Shown: positions 47,055 through 58,896 of the stretch, piece by piece
Layout of the letters: the number at the start of each line of letters is the position of its first letter
Numbering within the stretch: the first letter of the stretch is position 1
DNA from: Triticum aestivum
Taxonomy: Eukaryota > Streptophyta > Magnoliopsida > Poales > Poaceae
NCBI RefSeq assembly: GCF_018294505.1
Contig: NC_057808.1
Span: 223,527,325-223,591,324 of the forward strand
Reading direction: 5' to 3'
DNA: 64,000 bases
Notes under the pieces: model-generated
The model's input: only the letters and a program-made list of their open reading frames with translations
Databases searched by the model: none
What the model was told of the DNA's origin: nothing
Program-made: the position numbers and the translations under genes

Positions 47055-48136
47055 TTCTTGAGATGTCACGATCTTGATGTATCGCGGGCTCTGTTAATAT
47101 AGTTGGATCATATGGTGTTTTCCCCTCTCTATGTTGTTTTGAATTGAGTTTTCCCTTTGAGATTTTGTTTTATCGGATTGGATACTTTTATGGATTTGAG
47201 AGCACTTGATATATGTCTTGCATATGAATACCCGTGGTGACACTAGGTTATTATATTGATTCACTTGATATATGTTTTGGCACTCAACACGCGGATTCCC
47301 GAGGTGACATTGGAATAATCTATGCATAGGGGTTGATGCATGTTCTTGTCTTTGTTTCTCCGGTAGAAATCTTGGGGCACTCTTAGAGGTTCTTTGTGTT
47401 GGATCGAGTATTATGAATCTGAAATTGTTTGATGCATATCGTATAATTAACTCATGGATACTTGTGGTGACATTGGAGTATCTAGGTGACATTATAGTTG
47501 GTTGATGCGTATCATATGGTGTTATTTTAGTACGAACTCTTTGATAGATCGAACGGAAAGAATAACTTTGTGTTATTTTAGTACGAACTCTTGAATAGAT
47601 CGAACGGAAAGAATAGCTTTGAGGTGGTTTCGTACCCTACAAACAATTTCTTCTTATGTTCTCCGCTAGATAAGAACTTTGGAGTGATTCTTCATTGCAT
47701 GTTGAGGGATGGTTATGTAATCCAATTAGATTAGCATTGTTGAGAAATTGCACTAGCGAAAGTATAGACCCTAGGCCTCATTTTCAAGCATTGCAATACC
47801 ATCTGTGCTCACTTTTGTTAGTTGCTACCTTGCTGTTTTTTTATTGCTATTACAAAAATCTATATCTACTATCATTACTACACTTGTATCACCATCTCTT
47901 CGCCGAACTAGTGAACCTATACAAATTACCATTGTATTTGGTGTGTTGTGGACACAAGAGACTTATTATTATTTGGTTGCAGGGTTGTTCGAGACAGACC
48001 ATCTTCAACCTATGCCTCCCACGGATTGATAAACCTTAGGTCATCCACTTGAGGGAAAATTGCTTCGGTCCTACAAAACTCTGCGCTTGGAGGCCCAACA
48101 CGAGTCTACAAGAAACAAGTTGTGTAGTAGACATCA
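46427..48136 (+). repeat. R5 5' LTR
   Basis: Contains a (CT)n run at 47021-47051 that the 3' LTR lacks, and a 51-bp tandem duplication (GTTATTTTAGTACGAACTCT at 47521 and 47572) present in both LTRs (53141 and 53192 in the other). Confidence 0.92.
47020..47051. repeat. (CT)n microsatellite in the R5 5' LTR
   Basis: About 15 CT units. The other R5 LTR has only ATCTCTCCATC at the same place (52660). The R7 LTR has a (GA)n run at 58277-58296 in reverse orientation. Confidence 0.95.
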
Positions 48137-48261
48137 AGCTCTTTTCTGGCATTGTTACCGGGGAGGTGAGTGCTTGAAGGTATATCTTTAGATCTTGCAA
48201 TTTATTCTTTTTGTTTCTTGTTTTATCACTAGTTTGGTTCGTAAAAAGAAAACTACAAAAA

Positions 48262-49139
48262 ATGGAACTGAGGTTGCATCATATTATTCATCTTTATAAT
48301 GTCTTTCATGAAAATGATGGGAAGTAAAATTGTGCTCAATTGATAGAAGAAGAATTCTATAAAATGTTTGACAAAAAATCTTTGAATGATGAGCATGATT
48401 GCAATGTTGTTAGTATGAATTCTTTTAATATTCATGATGCTAATGATATGCAAAACCATAAGCTTGGGGAAGCTAAGGTTGATGAAGATGATACTTTTAG
48501 TCCAACAAGATTTGATGTGCAAATTTGTTATAATGATTGCATGCCTCCTATTTATGATGATTATAATGATGAAAGTGGATTTGAAGAGGTCATGACTTTA
48601 TTTAATGATGAATCCACTACTTTGGAAGAGGTTTGAATTGACTATGATAAAAAAGTTGCTATCTATGATGATTATGGTGATCACATGTATATGCTATAAA
48701 GAATAATGATAACCATGAAACATGTCATCATGATTTTAATTTTCAATCACATGATAGTTATTTTGTTGAGTTTGCTCCCACTACTATTCATGAGAATAAA
48801 TTTGCTTACGTGGAGAGTAATAAAATTTCTATGCTTGTGGATCATGAAAACAATGCTTTATGTGCTAGCTATATTGCTGAATTCATTCATGATGATACTG
48901 AAAATTACTATAAAAGAGGAACATATGCTTGTAGGTATTGCAAAAATATCAAATTTCCTCTCTATGTGTTGAAAATCTTGAAGTTTTGCTTGTTTTTCCT
49001 TCCTATGCTAGTTGATTCTTGTTCCCATAAATTGTTTGCTCACAAAATCCCTATGCATAGGAAGTGGGTTAGACTTAAATGTGCTAGTCATATGCTTCAT
49101 GATGCTCCTGTTGTGTTTCAATTCTTTACTTTTATGTGA
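48262..49139 (+). pseudogene. R5 protein, truncated relative of the R7 zinc-knuckle protein
   Basis: Starts MELRLHHIIHLYN, 115 bp after the primer-binding site, and meets TAA at 48328. It resumes in frame as 48340-48636, then a frame change, then 48810-49139. It aligns with R7 (KMF..KSLNDE.DCNVVSMNS; then ISMLVDHE.NAL and KFPLYVLK) but lacks the middle with the CCHC knuckle, so an internal deletion separates it from R7. The acidic, Asp/Tyr-rich character is shared. Function unknown; position suggests a Gag-like role. Confidence 0.7.
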
Positions 49140-52062
49140 GCATCATCGAAATCATCATGCCTAGCTTAAATGGCATAAAAGAAAAGCGCTTGTTGGGAGA
49201 CAACACAACACTTTTACCTGTTGTTTTTGTGTGTTCACATGATTAAGATACTGCAGTAATCATGTTTTATAGCCTTTGTTTCAATAAAGTGCCAAGTAAA
49301 GCCTTTGGGATAGTGTGGATGGTAGTTGACTTGATTCTGTGCAAAAACAGAAACTTTTGCTTCCAGAAACAAAATTGTTTAAATTCACTGGAACGTGATA
49401 AAATACTGAATTTTTTACATATGATTTATATACAAATTCTCTACGTTGTCCTAATTTTTCAAAATGTTTGGAGTAGTAGAAGTATGGTAGTTGTCCAGAT
49501 CATTACAGACTGTTCTGTTTTTGACAGATTCTGTTTTCAATCCATAGTTTGCTTGTTTCCTAGTTTCTATGGCTTATATTGCTCAATATAATTTTTTTAA
49601 ATGATGTGCTATAGTAGGCATTGTGTGGAAACAATAATGAATCTTGTCTTTGACAGTACCAGAGTAAAATGGTTTGCTCTTTATCATACTAACCTATCTC
49701 ACGAAGTTCCGTTAAGTTTTGTGTGATTGAAGTTTTCAAGTTTTGGGTGAGATATCGATATGAGGAGAATAAGGAGTGACAAGACCCTAAGATTGGGGAT
49801 GCCCAAGGCACCCCAAGGTAATATTCAAGGAAGATCCAAGCAACTAAGCTTGGGGATGCCCCGGAAGGCATCCCCCTTTCGTCTCCAACAATATCGGTAA
49901 CCTTACTTAAGGCTATATTTTCATTCGTCACATGATATGAGTTTTGCTTGGAGCATCATTTTATTTTGTTAGGATTTGCTTGATGTTATTTATAGTAATG
50001 TTTTGCATCTTTTATTTCAATAAAAATGTCAAGGATAGCCTTTACCATGCTTCTTTATAAGTATATAAGTTGTTGTTTCAAAACATAAAGTTTATCGCTG
50101 TTGCCAAAATTCCCGAGAAAATTAAGAATGTGATAAAATGTTGAATTTTTTGCACGATAAGCTATGATGAATTTTCTACAGAGTGGTGAATTTTTACAAA
50201 TTTTGGAGTTACAGAAGTATTAATACTCTTGCATTCTTTACAGCTGCACTGTTTTGACAGATTGCTATTATGTTTGCATATGTTTGCTTGTTTAATGATT
50301 CTATTTGAGGATAGGAGTATTAAATATGCAGAGGCATTTAGTATGCAATGTTGAATAATAATTTTAGTGATTTGCTACAGTAGAGAATGATAAGGTTTTT
50401 GCATTGATTTATACTAACTTATCTCACGAGTTCTTGTTGAGTTTTGTGTGGATGAAGTTTTTGAGATTTAGGGAAACCGTGATATAAAAGGAATTAAGGA
50501 GACACAAAATTTCAAGATTGGGGATTCCCAAGGCATCCCAAGATAATATTTCAAGAAGTCTGAAGCATCTAAGCTTGGGGATGCCCCGGTAGGCATCCCA
50601 CCTTTCTTCATCAACAATTATCGGTTAGTATCGGTTGAACCTAAGTTTTTGCTTCTTCACATGAGTTGTGCTATTCTTGGAATGTCATTTTATTTTGATG
50701 TTTTAATAAAATACTTAAATATGAAAGTTTTTTAAATAAGAGAGAGTCCACAATTAGCTACCTATTTACTTAACTACTCGCTTGGTCTTCACTTATATCT
50801 TTTTGGAGTAGCTTGTCATTTACTCTTGTGCTTCACTTATATCCTATGAGTAAATTGTTGAATGAATTGAATATCATGAAGTTGAAATTATATCATGCCT
50901 AGCGGTAGCTTCACATTGGGTTTAGAAAGTGAAACCTTTTGAAGCTTGACAATCACAATATTGGTCATACAAGCAATTCATGAATTATTAGTATAAGGAA
51001 GAGAACTTTCACATGCAAATCTATTATCTTGGAAATCTTATATGATTGTGAATACCCATTAATTGTTTTCAAACTTGAGCAAATTAGTTCAAGTTGGACA
51101 AGGAAGACAACGTAATGAGTTATCGTTGTGTATATTTGCATAGAAGTTATATTGTCATGGATCCTCCAACATGTGGTGTTTGCCTAGGATCTTTTGCTAG
51201 CCAAAAATGCATACTAAGTAGAGATACTACTTGTGCATCCAAACCCCCCTTAAACCCAGTTTCTTTCCATGAGTGTCCACCATACCTACCTATGGATTGA
51301 ATAAAATCCTTCAAGTAAGTTGTCATCGATGCATAAAGCAAAAAAATTGCTCCATAATATGTTTGATCTTTTATTGTAAGGGAAAATTGAGCGTTGTACG
51401 AACTTGTGATGGAAAGGTAATAAAAGCGACGGACTGCATAATAAAGGTTGCTATCATAAGGGGCAATATGACATGACGTTCCTTTGCATTAAGAGCTTGG
51501 GCATCCAAATAAAAAGCGCATGGCAACCTCTGCTTCCCTTTGTGAAGGGCCTATCTTTTACTTTTCAGTATTTACTTCTATGCAAAGAGTCAGTAGTATA
51601 CATCCTAATTCAACCTCAATTATTCTCTAGTTGGCAATTATCTCTATGATAAATGAGTTGGGAGGCAAAATATTAAGCCCATATCTTTCTCTGTGTTCGA
51701 TGGATGCCATTTGTTCTAAGAATATGCTTTGAGTACTAGCAATAATAGAAGACTATATGATGATTTAGTATGTGGAGCTCTTACTTAGGCTTTGTTGAAT
51801 AAGTTGAATTGCAATTGCTTGGTGACTGAGAACATAGGTTGTTAAGTTCAAGAGAGTTCATTGTTTGAACCTTAACATGTGAATTGGTTACTACTTTATC
51901 ATGATGAGTTCTATGAGAAAGAATTGTTGTTATGATGCTAGGAAAAGTGATTGAGATTATCATTTATCAAACTTTTGCACTTTGTTAGCATTCACACTTC
52001 ATAAATTATTTCTTTTATCATTTACCTACTCGAGAACTAGTAGGAATTAAGCTTGGGGATGC
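49140..52062 (+). other. R5 internal non-coding module
   Basis: In order: CGCTTGTTGGGAGACAAC motif (49186-49203), hairpins 49793-49816 and 49852-49875, a second diverged pair near 50515-50540 and 50577-50600, CTTCACTTATATC motifs (50790-50845), then the purine tract at the LTR. The two hairpin pairs lie in a diverged duplicated block (49690-49880 versus 50410-50605). No gene is supported. Confidence 0.75.
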
Positions 52063-53757
52063 TGATACGTCTCCAACGTATCTATAATTTATGAAGTAAT
52101 CATGACGTTATATTATCATTCTTGGATGTTTTACAATCATTTTATAGCAACTTTATATCATTTTTGGGGACTAACCTATTGGCATAGTGCCCAGTGCCAA
52201 TTGTTGTTTTTTGCTTGTTTTTACATCGCAGAAAATCAATACCAAACGGAGTCCAAACACAGCGAAACTTTTTGGAGATTTTTTCTGGATCAGAAGACAC
52301 CCGATGTGCCAAAGAACTACCAGAGAGGAGCTCCGAGGAGAGCACAACCCACCAGGGCACACTTGGGGGCCCAGGCGCGCCCAGGTGGGTTGTGCCCACC
52401 TCGGTGGCCTCCCGTACCGCTTCTTCGCCCTATAAATTGTCAAATATTCCAAAAACCCTTGGGGTAACCCTAGATCAAAAGTTCCGCCACTGCAAGCCTC
52501 TGTAGCCACAAAAAACCAATCTAGACCCCGTTCCGGTACTCCGTCGGAGGGGGAAATCATCACCAGTGGCCATCTTCATCATCCCGACGGCCACCAAGAT
52601 GAGGAGGGAGTAATCCACCCTCGAGGCTGAGGGTTCGTACCAGTAGCTATGTGTTTAATCTCTCCATCTTTCGTGTTCTTGAGATGTCACGATCTTGATG
52701 TATCACGGGCTTTGTTAATATAGTTGGATCATATGGTGTTTTCCCCTCTCTATCTTGTTGTGAATTGAGTTTTCCCTTTGAGATTTCGTTTTATCGGGTT
52801 GAATACTTTTATGGATTTGAGAACATTTGATATATGTCTTGCTATGAATACCTGCGGTGACAATCGGGTATCATATTGATTCACTTGATATATGTTTTGG
52901 CACTCAACTCGCGGATTCCCGAGGTGACATTGGGATAATCTATGCATAGGGGGTGATGCACGTTTTCGTCCTTGTTTCTCCGATAGAAATCTTGGGGCAC
53001 TCTTTGAGGTTCTTTGTGTTGGATCGAGTATTATGAATCTGAAATTGTTTGATGCGTATCGTATAATTAACTCATGGATACTTGTGGTGACATTGGAGTA
53101 TCTAGGTAACATTAGAGTTGGTTGATGCATATCATATGGTGTTATTTTAGTACGAACTCTTGGATAGATCAAACTGAAATAATAACTTTGTGTTATTTTA
53201 GTACGAACTCTTGAATAGATCGAACGGAAAGAATAGCTTTGAGGTGGTTTTGTACCCTACAAACAATTTCTTCTTATGTTCTCCGCTAGATAAGAACTTT
53301 GGAGTGATTCTTCATTGCACATTGAGGGATGGTTATGTGATCCAATTAGATTAGCATTGTTGAGAGATTGCACTAGCGAAAGTACGGACCCTACGCCTCA
53401 TTCTCAAGCATTGCAATACCGTTTGTGCTCACTTTTGTTACTCGCTACCTTGCTGTTTTTTATTGTTACTATTACAAAAATTAATATCCACTATCGTTAC
53501 TACACTTGTATCACCATCTCTTTGCCGAATTAGTGCACCTATACAAATTACCATTGTATTTGGCGTGTTGGGGACACAAAAGACTTATTATTATTTGGTT
53601 GCAGGGTTGTTCGAGATAGACCATCTTCAACCTACGCCTCCCACGAATTGAAAAACCTTAGGTCATCCACTTGAGGGAAATTTCTACTGTCCTACAAAAC
53701 TCTGCGCTTGGAGGCCCAACACGAGTCTACAAGAAACAAGTTGTGTATTAGACATCA
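52063..53757 (+). repeat. R5 3' LTR
   Basis: Same length class as the 5' LTR and ends GACATCA at 53757 next to AACCC. Confidence 0.92.
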
Positions 53758-53762
53758 AACCC

Positions 53763-54668
53763 TACTCCTGCTTTGTGGTTCATTAACCTCACAAGGAGGT
53801 TTGGGGATGAACTAGTACAGTGGACGAGTTGGCTCGTGGGGGCTTGGGGGGTGAGACATGAGTCGACCCCTCCTATGGTGGTGGCTAACCTATATTTATA
53901 GTGGACTTGGTCCTCTTCCCCCGAAACGTAGGCGGGAAGGGATCCCACAGTGGCCAATTTGAATGGGGACAAGTAGTACATCTTATCCTAACGAAAGGTG
54001 GTCTTCGCCTACAAAGCTTCTGGTCGTGACGCAGCGGTGGGCTCGGCGATGACATCCGTCCTGCCGAACCTGTGTTCTTGGTCTCATTGCACCGGAATGG
54101 AAACCTTTGGGTGACTCCTTGGGAACCCGCGTTTGTCCTTGCTTCCTTAGCACCAAAGAGGCAACTGCCTCCTCTGTGCCTGTTGGCGCCCGCCTGGCCC
54201 TGGTCGTCATGACTTATGTCATCACAGCCTCGTGAGGTTGGGTACCTGCATAGAAAACTCCCCTCCTCGGGAGGCAGCCTGGGGAGGCCGCTCCCTCTGG
54301 AGGTCTTGGTGTCGTCGAGGCTAGAGCCCCCGCGAGGGTATTATCTTGGTAGTCTTGCAGATGGGCCGTACTGGGCCGTCGAGCGAGCCACGCTGTGGGC
54401 CACAGGCACGCACGTCTGGGTAGACTCGTTCCTAGAACGCCGACAGTAGCCCCCGGGCCCAAGGCGCACTCGGGATGGCTTCGAGGCAAAGCCAAGGGGC
54501 AAGTATGAAGCGCCGCAAGCCCCAATCGCCGGCGGGGCAGGCTTGACGTGTGGCGCTTGACAGGACATGGACCCCTCCGCTCCCCCACGTCGCCTCGGCA
54601 ACTACCCATGCTGACAAAAGACTGGCGCCCGCTACCGAGCCATCATTGCTTCCCTTCATTGCACGTCG
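53763..54668. other. Old gypsy remnant, right part
   Basis: Continues from 46426 (...GTGTAAAACCC then TACTCCTGCTTTGTGG). A TATATTTATAG box lies at 53893. The region around 54440 has the AGTAGCCCCCGGGCC motif often seen in Triticeae gypsy interiors. Several overlapping open frames exist on the minus strand but none is convincing. Confidence 0.45.
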
Positions 54669-55351
54669 AGGGATGGCAATGGGTACCCATTACCCGCGTA
54701 CCCTGCGGGTAAAAGCCCTATTAGGGTAAGGGTATGGGACAAAAATTTACCCATGGGTACTTAAATGAGAAAATATCGTACCCATTGGGTAGAGAGGGTA
54801 CGGGTATGGGATCGTATAACCCATGCCTGCGTACCCATGTACCCATCTAAATGTTGACAAGTGGGTTTCCTTTAATATCTTAATGCATTAATTTTCCCCT
54901 CCTAATCACGCTAGGTAAAAACTCTCATGTGTAGTCAAATTATCTCTATAATTTATCATGATTTTGTGAAATTAAAGTGTACGCCTATGTGTTGTTATTT
55001 ATGATTATGTGTTGTTGTTTAACATTTTTATGTGTCACTTTATAGGCAAGTATTTTTGTTTATGAGGATGTGTTGTTGTTACAATATGTTGTTGTACATT
55101 GTTGTTTAAAACGTGTTGCTACTAATAATTTATGACTATATGTTGCTTTTACAACTATTTTGTACTCAATTGATGTGTTGTAAACGCGGGTATTTTTACC
55201 CGCGGGTACCCACATACCCTGTCGGGTGATGGGTATGAGAAAAAATTGTACCCTTGACGGGTATGGGTATGGGTGATGGGTAAGTTCAGGGGGGACGGGT
55301 AAGGGTATGGGGTGGCTCCACCCGTACCCATACCCTGTGGGTGCCATCCCT
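54669..55351. mobile_element. hAT-like miniature element
   Basis: Inverted termini AGGGATGGCA (54669-54678) and TGCCATCCCT (55342-55351), with TGGGTACCC-rich subterminal sequence on both sides, over 683 bp. No transposase. An 8-bp target duplication was not found (GCACGTCG left, ACCCAACT right). The class is inferred from the termini. Confidence 0.65.
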
Positions 55352-55497
55352 ACCCAACTGAGAGCTTCTCCAGATCCGGTCGCGCTCCTCCCCCTTCCTA
55401 CTCCTCCATCACCGAGACCGCGTGAATAGCGTCCGGGAAGGCGAAGCTTGCAGCGCAGGCCGCAAGCTCCTCCTCCTCTCCTGCACCAGCCCTCTGC

Positions 55498-56650
55498 GTG
55501 TCCTCCATCACCGAGGCGAAGCATCTCGCCGCCTTGCTCCCGCAGACGGCAAGCAATGACAATGAGTGGAACGCGACCATCCTCTTGGTTGGCTCCGCCG
55601 AGCGAAGGACCCTGGTGCAGGCGGTTTATCCCTTCTTCCTCCACAGCGTCTTTGCAGGGCTCATCCCACCTTTCTCCGAGTTCTTCGATGCCGTCCTCAA
55701 CCACTACCAGATCCAAGCTCTTCATCTTCAGCCGAACTCCATCCTCCTCCTATCCATCTTCGCCTTCTATTGTGAGGCTTTTGTGGGCGTGATGCCCTCC
55801 GTGCCGCTCCTTCGCCACTTCTTCTCCCTATAGCTGCACGACCCAACGCAGCGCTCCGGCTGCATGTCCTTCGCCGTGGTCCACAAGAGCAACATGATCA
55901 TGAGGGACGGGAAGAATGTGGAAGGCTTCTGGCACCGCTGGGTCTTCCGGACACCAGAGGCCTCAACGAGCGGCTGGAGCTGCCGACTGAGCTGCCGGAG
56001 AAGCTTGATAGGTGGGGTCATGAGAAGTTCTCCGACCCCCAGGCCAAGCCTGTCCTGAGGAAGATGACCTCGCACATGGAAGCCCAGGTGCTGACGGGGG
56101 GCATGCTCGTGAAGGAGTTCCTGACGCAGCGGCTGGCGCCTCTTCAGTAGCACATGCGCCCCATCTGGGAGCTCCAGGGCACGTCGGATGACATCAGGCT
56201 GTGCTCTGAGAGCCTGATGGGCGAGGAGTTGGACAAGGCCATGAACGTCCTGCTCGGCAGCGACCCTGGGAACCTCCCGGAGGCCTGCGTCCCACTGTAC
56301 CGCCGCGACGACCGCGAGAAGTTGGTCGCCTCCATGCCCGTCTTCAACGAGCTGGGGATCGCGTCGCCTGAACACCCCAACTCCCCGGTGCTGGTGTCCT
56401 TCAGCGACGGTGTCAACGGAGTGGGCGAGGAGGACTCGGAGGCGACCGAGGACGCCTATGCCGTGATGGAGGTGCACCCCCCCGGTCGTAGAGTGAGTTT
56501 CTTTGTCAGCTTGAGGACAACGATGATACCAACAAACTCCCGGCCACTGACTCCCCTTGCACGGCCAGGTCCCTTAGGAGGTCAGGATCTGCTCTCCGTA
56601 CCCCACAAGGATCGGGCCAGGTATCCCCGAAGAAAGGCGCACCGACGCCC
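55498..56650 (+). pseudogene. Third, diverged 'putative gypsy type transposon' (PF04195-like) gene fragment
   Basis: The sequence SSITEAKHLAALLP opens a frame without ATG. The domain pattern FFLHSVFAGLIPPFSEFFD, LQPNSILLLSIFAFYCEAFVG..PSVPLLRHFF aligns with the antisense proteins of R1 and R3. A TAG at 55831, a frameshift near 55960 and a TAG at 56148 break it. The later part (EKLDRWGHEKFSDP, LTGGMLVKEFLTQRLAPLQ) continues to about 56475 and then becomes uncertain to the R6 LTR. It is from another family than the R1/R3 pair. The host element is not identified. Confidence 0.6.
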
Positions 56651-57225
56651 TGATAAGGCTCCAACGTATCTATAATTTTTTATTGTTCCAATCTGTTATA
56701 TTATCATTCTTGGATGTTTTACAATCACTTTATAGCAACTTCATATCATTTTCTGGGACTAACCTATTGACATAGTGCCCAGTGACAGTTGTTGTTTTTT
56801 TGCTTGTTTTTTACTTCGTAGAAAATCAATATCAAACGGTGTCCAAACGCAGCGAAACTTTTTGTAGATTTTTTTTTGGACCAGAACACATCCACTGGGC
56901 CAAAGAAGTACCAGAGGGGTGCCCTGAGGGAGGCACAACCCACCTGGGCGCGCCTAGGGGCCCAGGCGCGCCCTGGTGGATTGTGCCCACGTCGGTGGCC
57001 TCCCGCACCGCCTCTTCGCCCTATAAATTCCCAAATATTCCAAAAATCTCGAAGATAACCCTAGATCAGAAGTACCGCCGCCGCAAGCCTCTGTATCCAC
57101 GAAAAACCACTCTAGACCTCATTCCGGCACTCCACCGGAGGGGGAAATCATCACCGGTGGCCATCTTCATCATCCCGGCGGCCACCATGATGAGGAGGGA
57201 GTAGTCCACCCTCGGGGCTGAGGGT
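56651..57225 (+). repeat. R6: LTR start of an R5-like element, interrupted by R7
   Basis: TGATAAGGCTCCAACGTATC is the R5 LTR start with two or three changes. It aligns with the first ~570 bp of the R5 LTR until CTGAGGGT, where R7 enters. The remainder lies beyond the window, so solo or full-length status is unknown. CGCCC precedes it as a possible target duplication. Confidence 0.8.
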
Positions 57226-58896
57226 TGATGTCTACGACGCAACCTTCTCCTTGTATACGTTGTTGGGCCTCCAAGTGCAGAGGTTTGTAGGACAGTAGCA
57301 AATTTCCCTCAAGTGGATGACCTAAGGTTTATCAATCCGTGGGAGGCATAGGATGAAGATGGTCTCTCTCGAGCAACCCTGCAACCAAATAACAAAGAGT
57401 CTCTTGTGTCCCCAACACACCCAATACAATGGTAAATTGTATAGGTGCACTAGTTCGGCGAAGAGATGGTGATACAAGTGCAATATGGATGGTAGATATA
57501 GGTTTTTGTAATCTGAAAATATAAAAACAGCAAGGTAACTAATAATAAAAGTGAGCGTAAACGGTATTGCAATGATAGGAAACAAGGCCTAGGGTTCATA
57601 CTTTCACTAGTGCAAGTTCTCTCAACAATAATAACATAATTGGATCATATAACTATCCCTCAACATGCAACAAAGAGTCACTCCAAAGTCACTAATAGCG
57701 GAGAACAAAAAAAGAGATTATGGTAGGGTACGAAACCCCCTCAAAGTTATTCTTTCCAATCAATCTGTTGGGCTATTCCTATAAGTGTCACAAACAGCCC
57801 TAGAGTTCGTACTAGAATAACACCTTAAGACACAAATCAACCAAAACCCTAATGTCACCTAGATATTCCAATGTCACCTCAAGTATCCGTGGGTATGATT
57901 ATACGATATGCATCACACAATCTCAGATTCATCTATTCAACCAACACATAGAACCTCAAAGAGTGCCCCAAAGTTTCTACCGGAGAATCAAGACGAAAAC
58001 GTGTGCCAACCCCTATGCATAAGTTCATGGGCGGAACCCGCAACTTGATCACCAAAACATACATCAAGTGAATCACATGATATCCCATTGTCACCACAGA
58101 TACGCACGGCAAGACATACATCAAGTGTTCTCAAATCATTAAAGACTCAATCCGATAAGATTACTTCAAAGGGGAAACTCAATCCATTACAAGAGAGTAG
58201 AGGGGGAGAAGAAACATAAGATCCAACTATAATAGCAAAGCTCGCGATACATCAAGATCGTGCCAAATCAAGAACACGGGAGAGAGAGAGAGAGAGATCA
58301 AACACATAGCTACTGGTACATACCCTCAGCCCCGAGGGTGAACTACTCCCTCCTCGTCATGGAGATCGCCGGGATGATGAAGATGGCCACCGGTGAGGGT
58401 TCCCCCCTCTGGCAGGGTGCCGGAACAGGGTCCTGAGAGGTTTTTGGTGGCTATAGAAGCTTGCGGCGGCGGAACTCCCGATCTATTCTGTTCCCTGAAG
58501 TTTTTAGGGTATATGGGTATATATAGGAGGAAGAAGTACGCCAGGGGAGCCACGAGGGGCCCACGAGGGTGGAGGGCGCGCCCTAGGGGGGTGGGCGCAC
58601 CCCCTACCTCATGGCTCCCTCGTTTCTTTCCTGACGTGCACTCCAAGTCTATCAAGTTGCTTTCCTTCCAAAAATAACTTCTCCAGAAGGTTTCATTCCG
58701 TTTCGACTCCGTTTGATATTCCTTTTCTTTGAAACACTGAAACAAGGGAAAAAATAGGAACTGGCACTGGGCTCTGGGTTAATAGGTTAGTCCCAAAAAT
58801 AATATAAAAGTGTTTAATAAAGCCCATAAACATCCAAAACAGATAATATAATAGCATGGAACAATCAAAAATTATAGATACGTTGGAGACGTATCA
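57226..58896 (-). repeat. R7 3' LTR (1.67 kb)
   Basis: Ends in TGATACGTC on the minus strand and contains a (GA)n run at 58277-58296. Confidence 0.9.

Larger units (their letters stand above)
46427..53757 (+). mobile_element. R5: non-autonomous gypsy-type LTR element
   Basis: LTRs 46427-48136 (1710 bp) and 52063-53757 (1695 bp), starting TGATACGTCTCC and ending GACATCA, with a perfect target duplication AACCC (46422-46426, 53758-53762). The primer-binding site TGGCATTGTTACCGGGG starts at 48147 and the purine tract AAGCTTGGGGATGC is at 52049-52062. The 3.9-kb interior has a decayed ORF and a long non-coding module shared with R2 and R7. No pol is seen. Confidence 0.93.

Noticed and set aside
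54214..54659. Long minus-strand open frames around 54.2-54.7 kb
   Set aside because: Composition effect in GC-rich remnant DNA; several frames open together, no motif.
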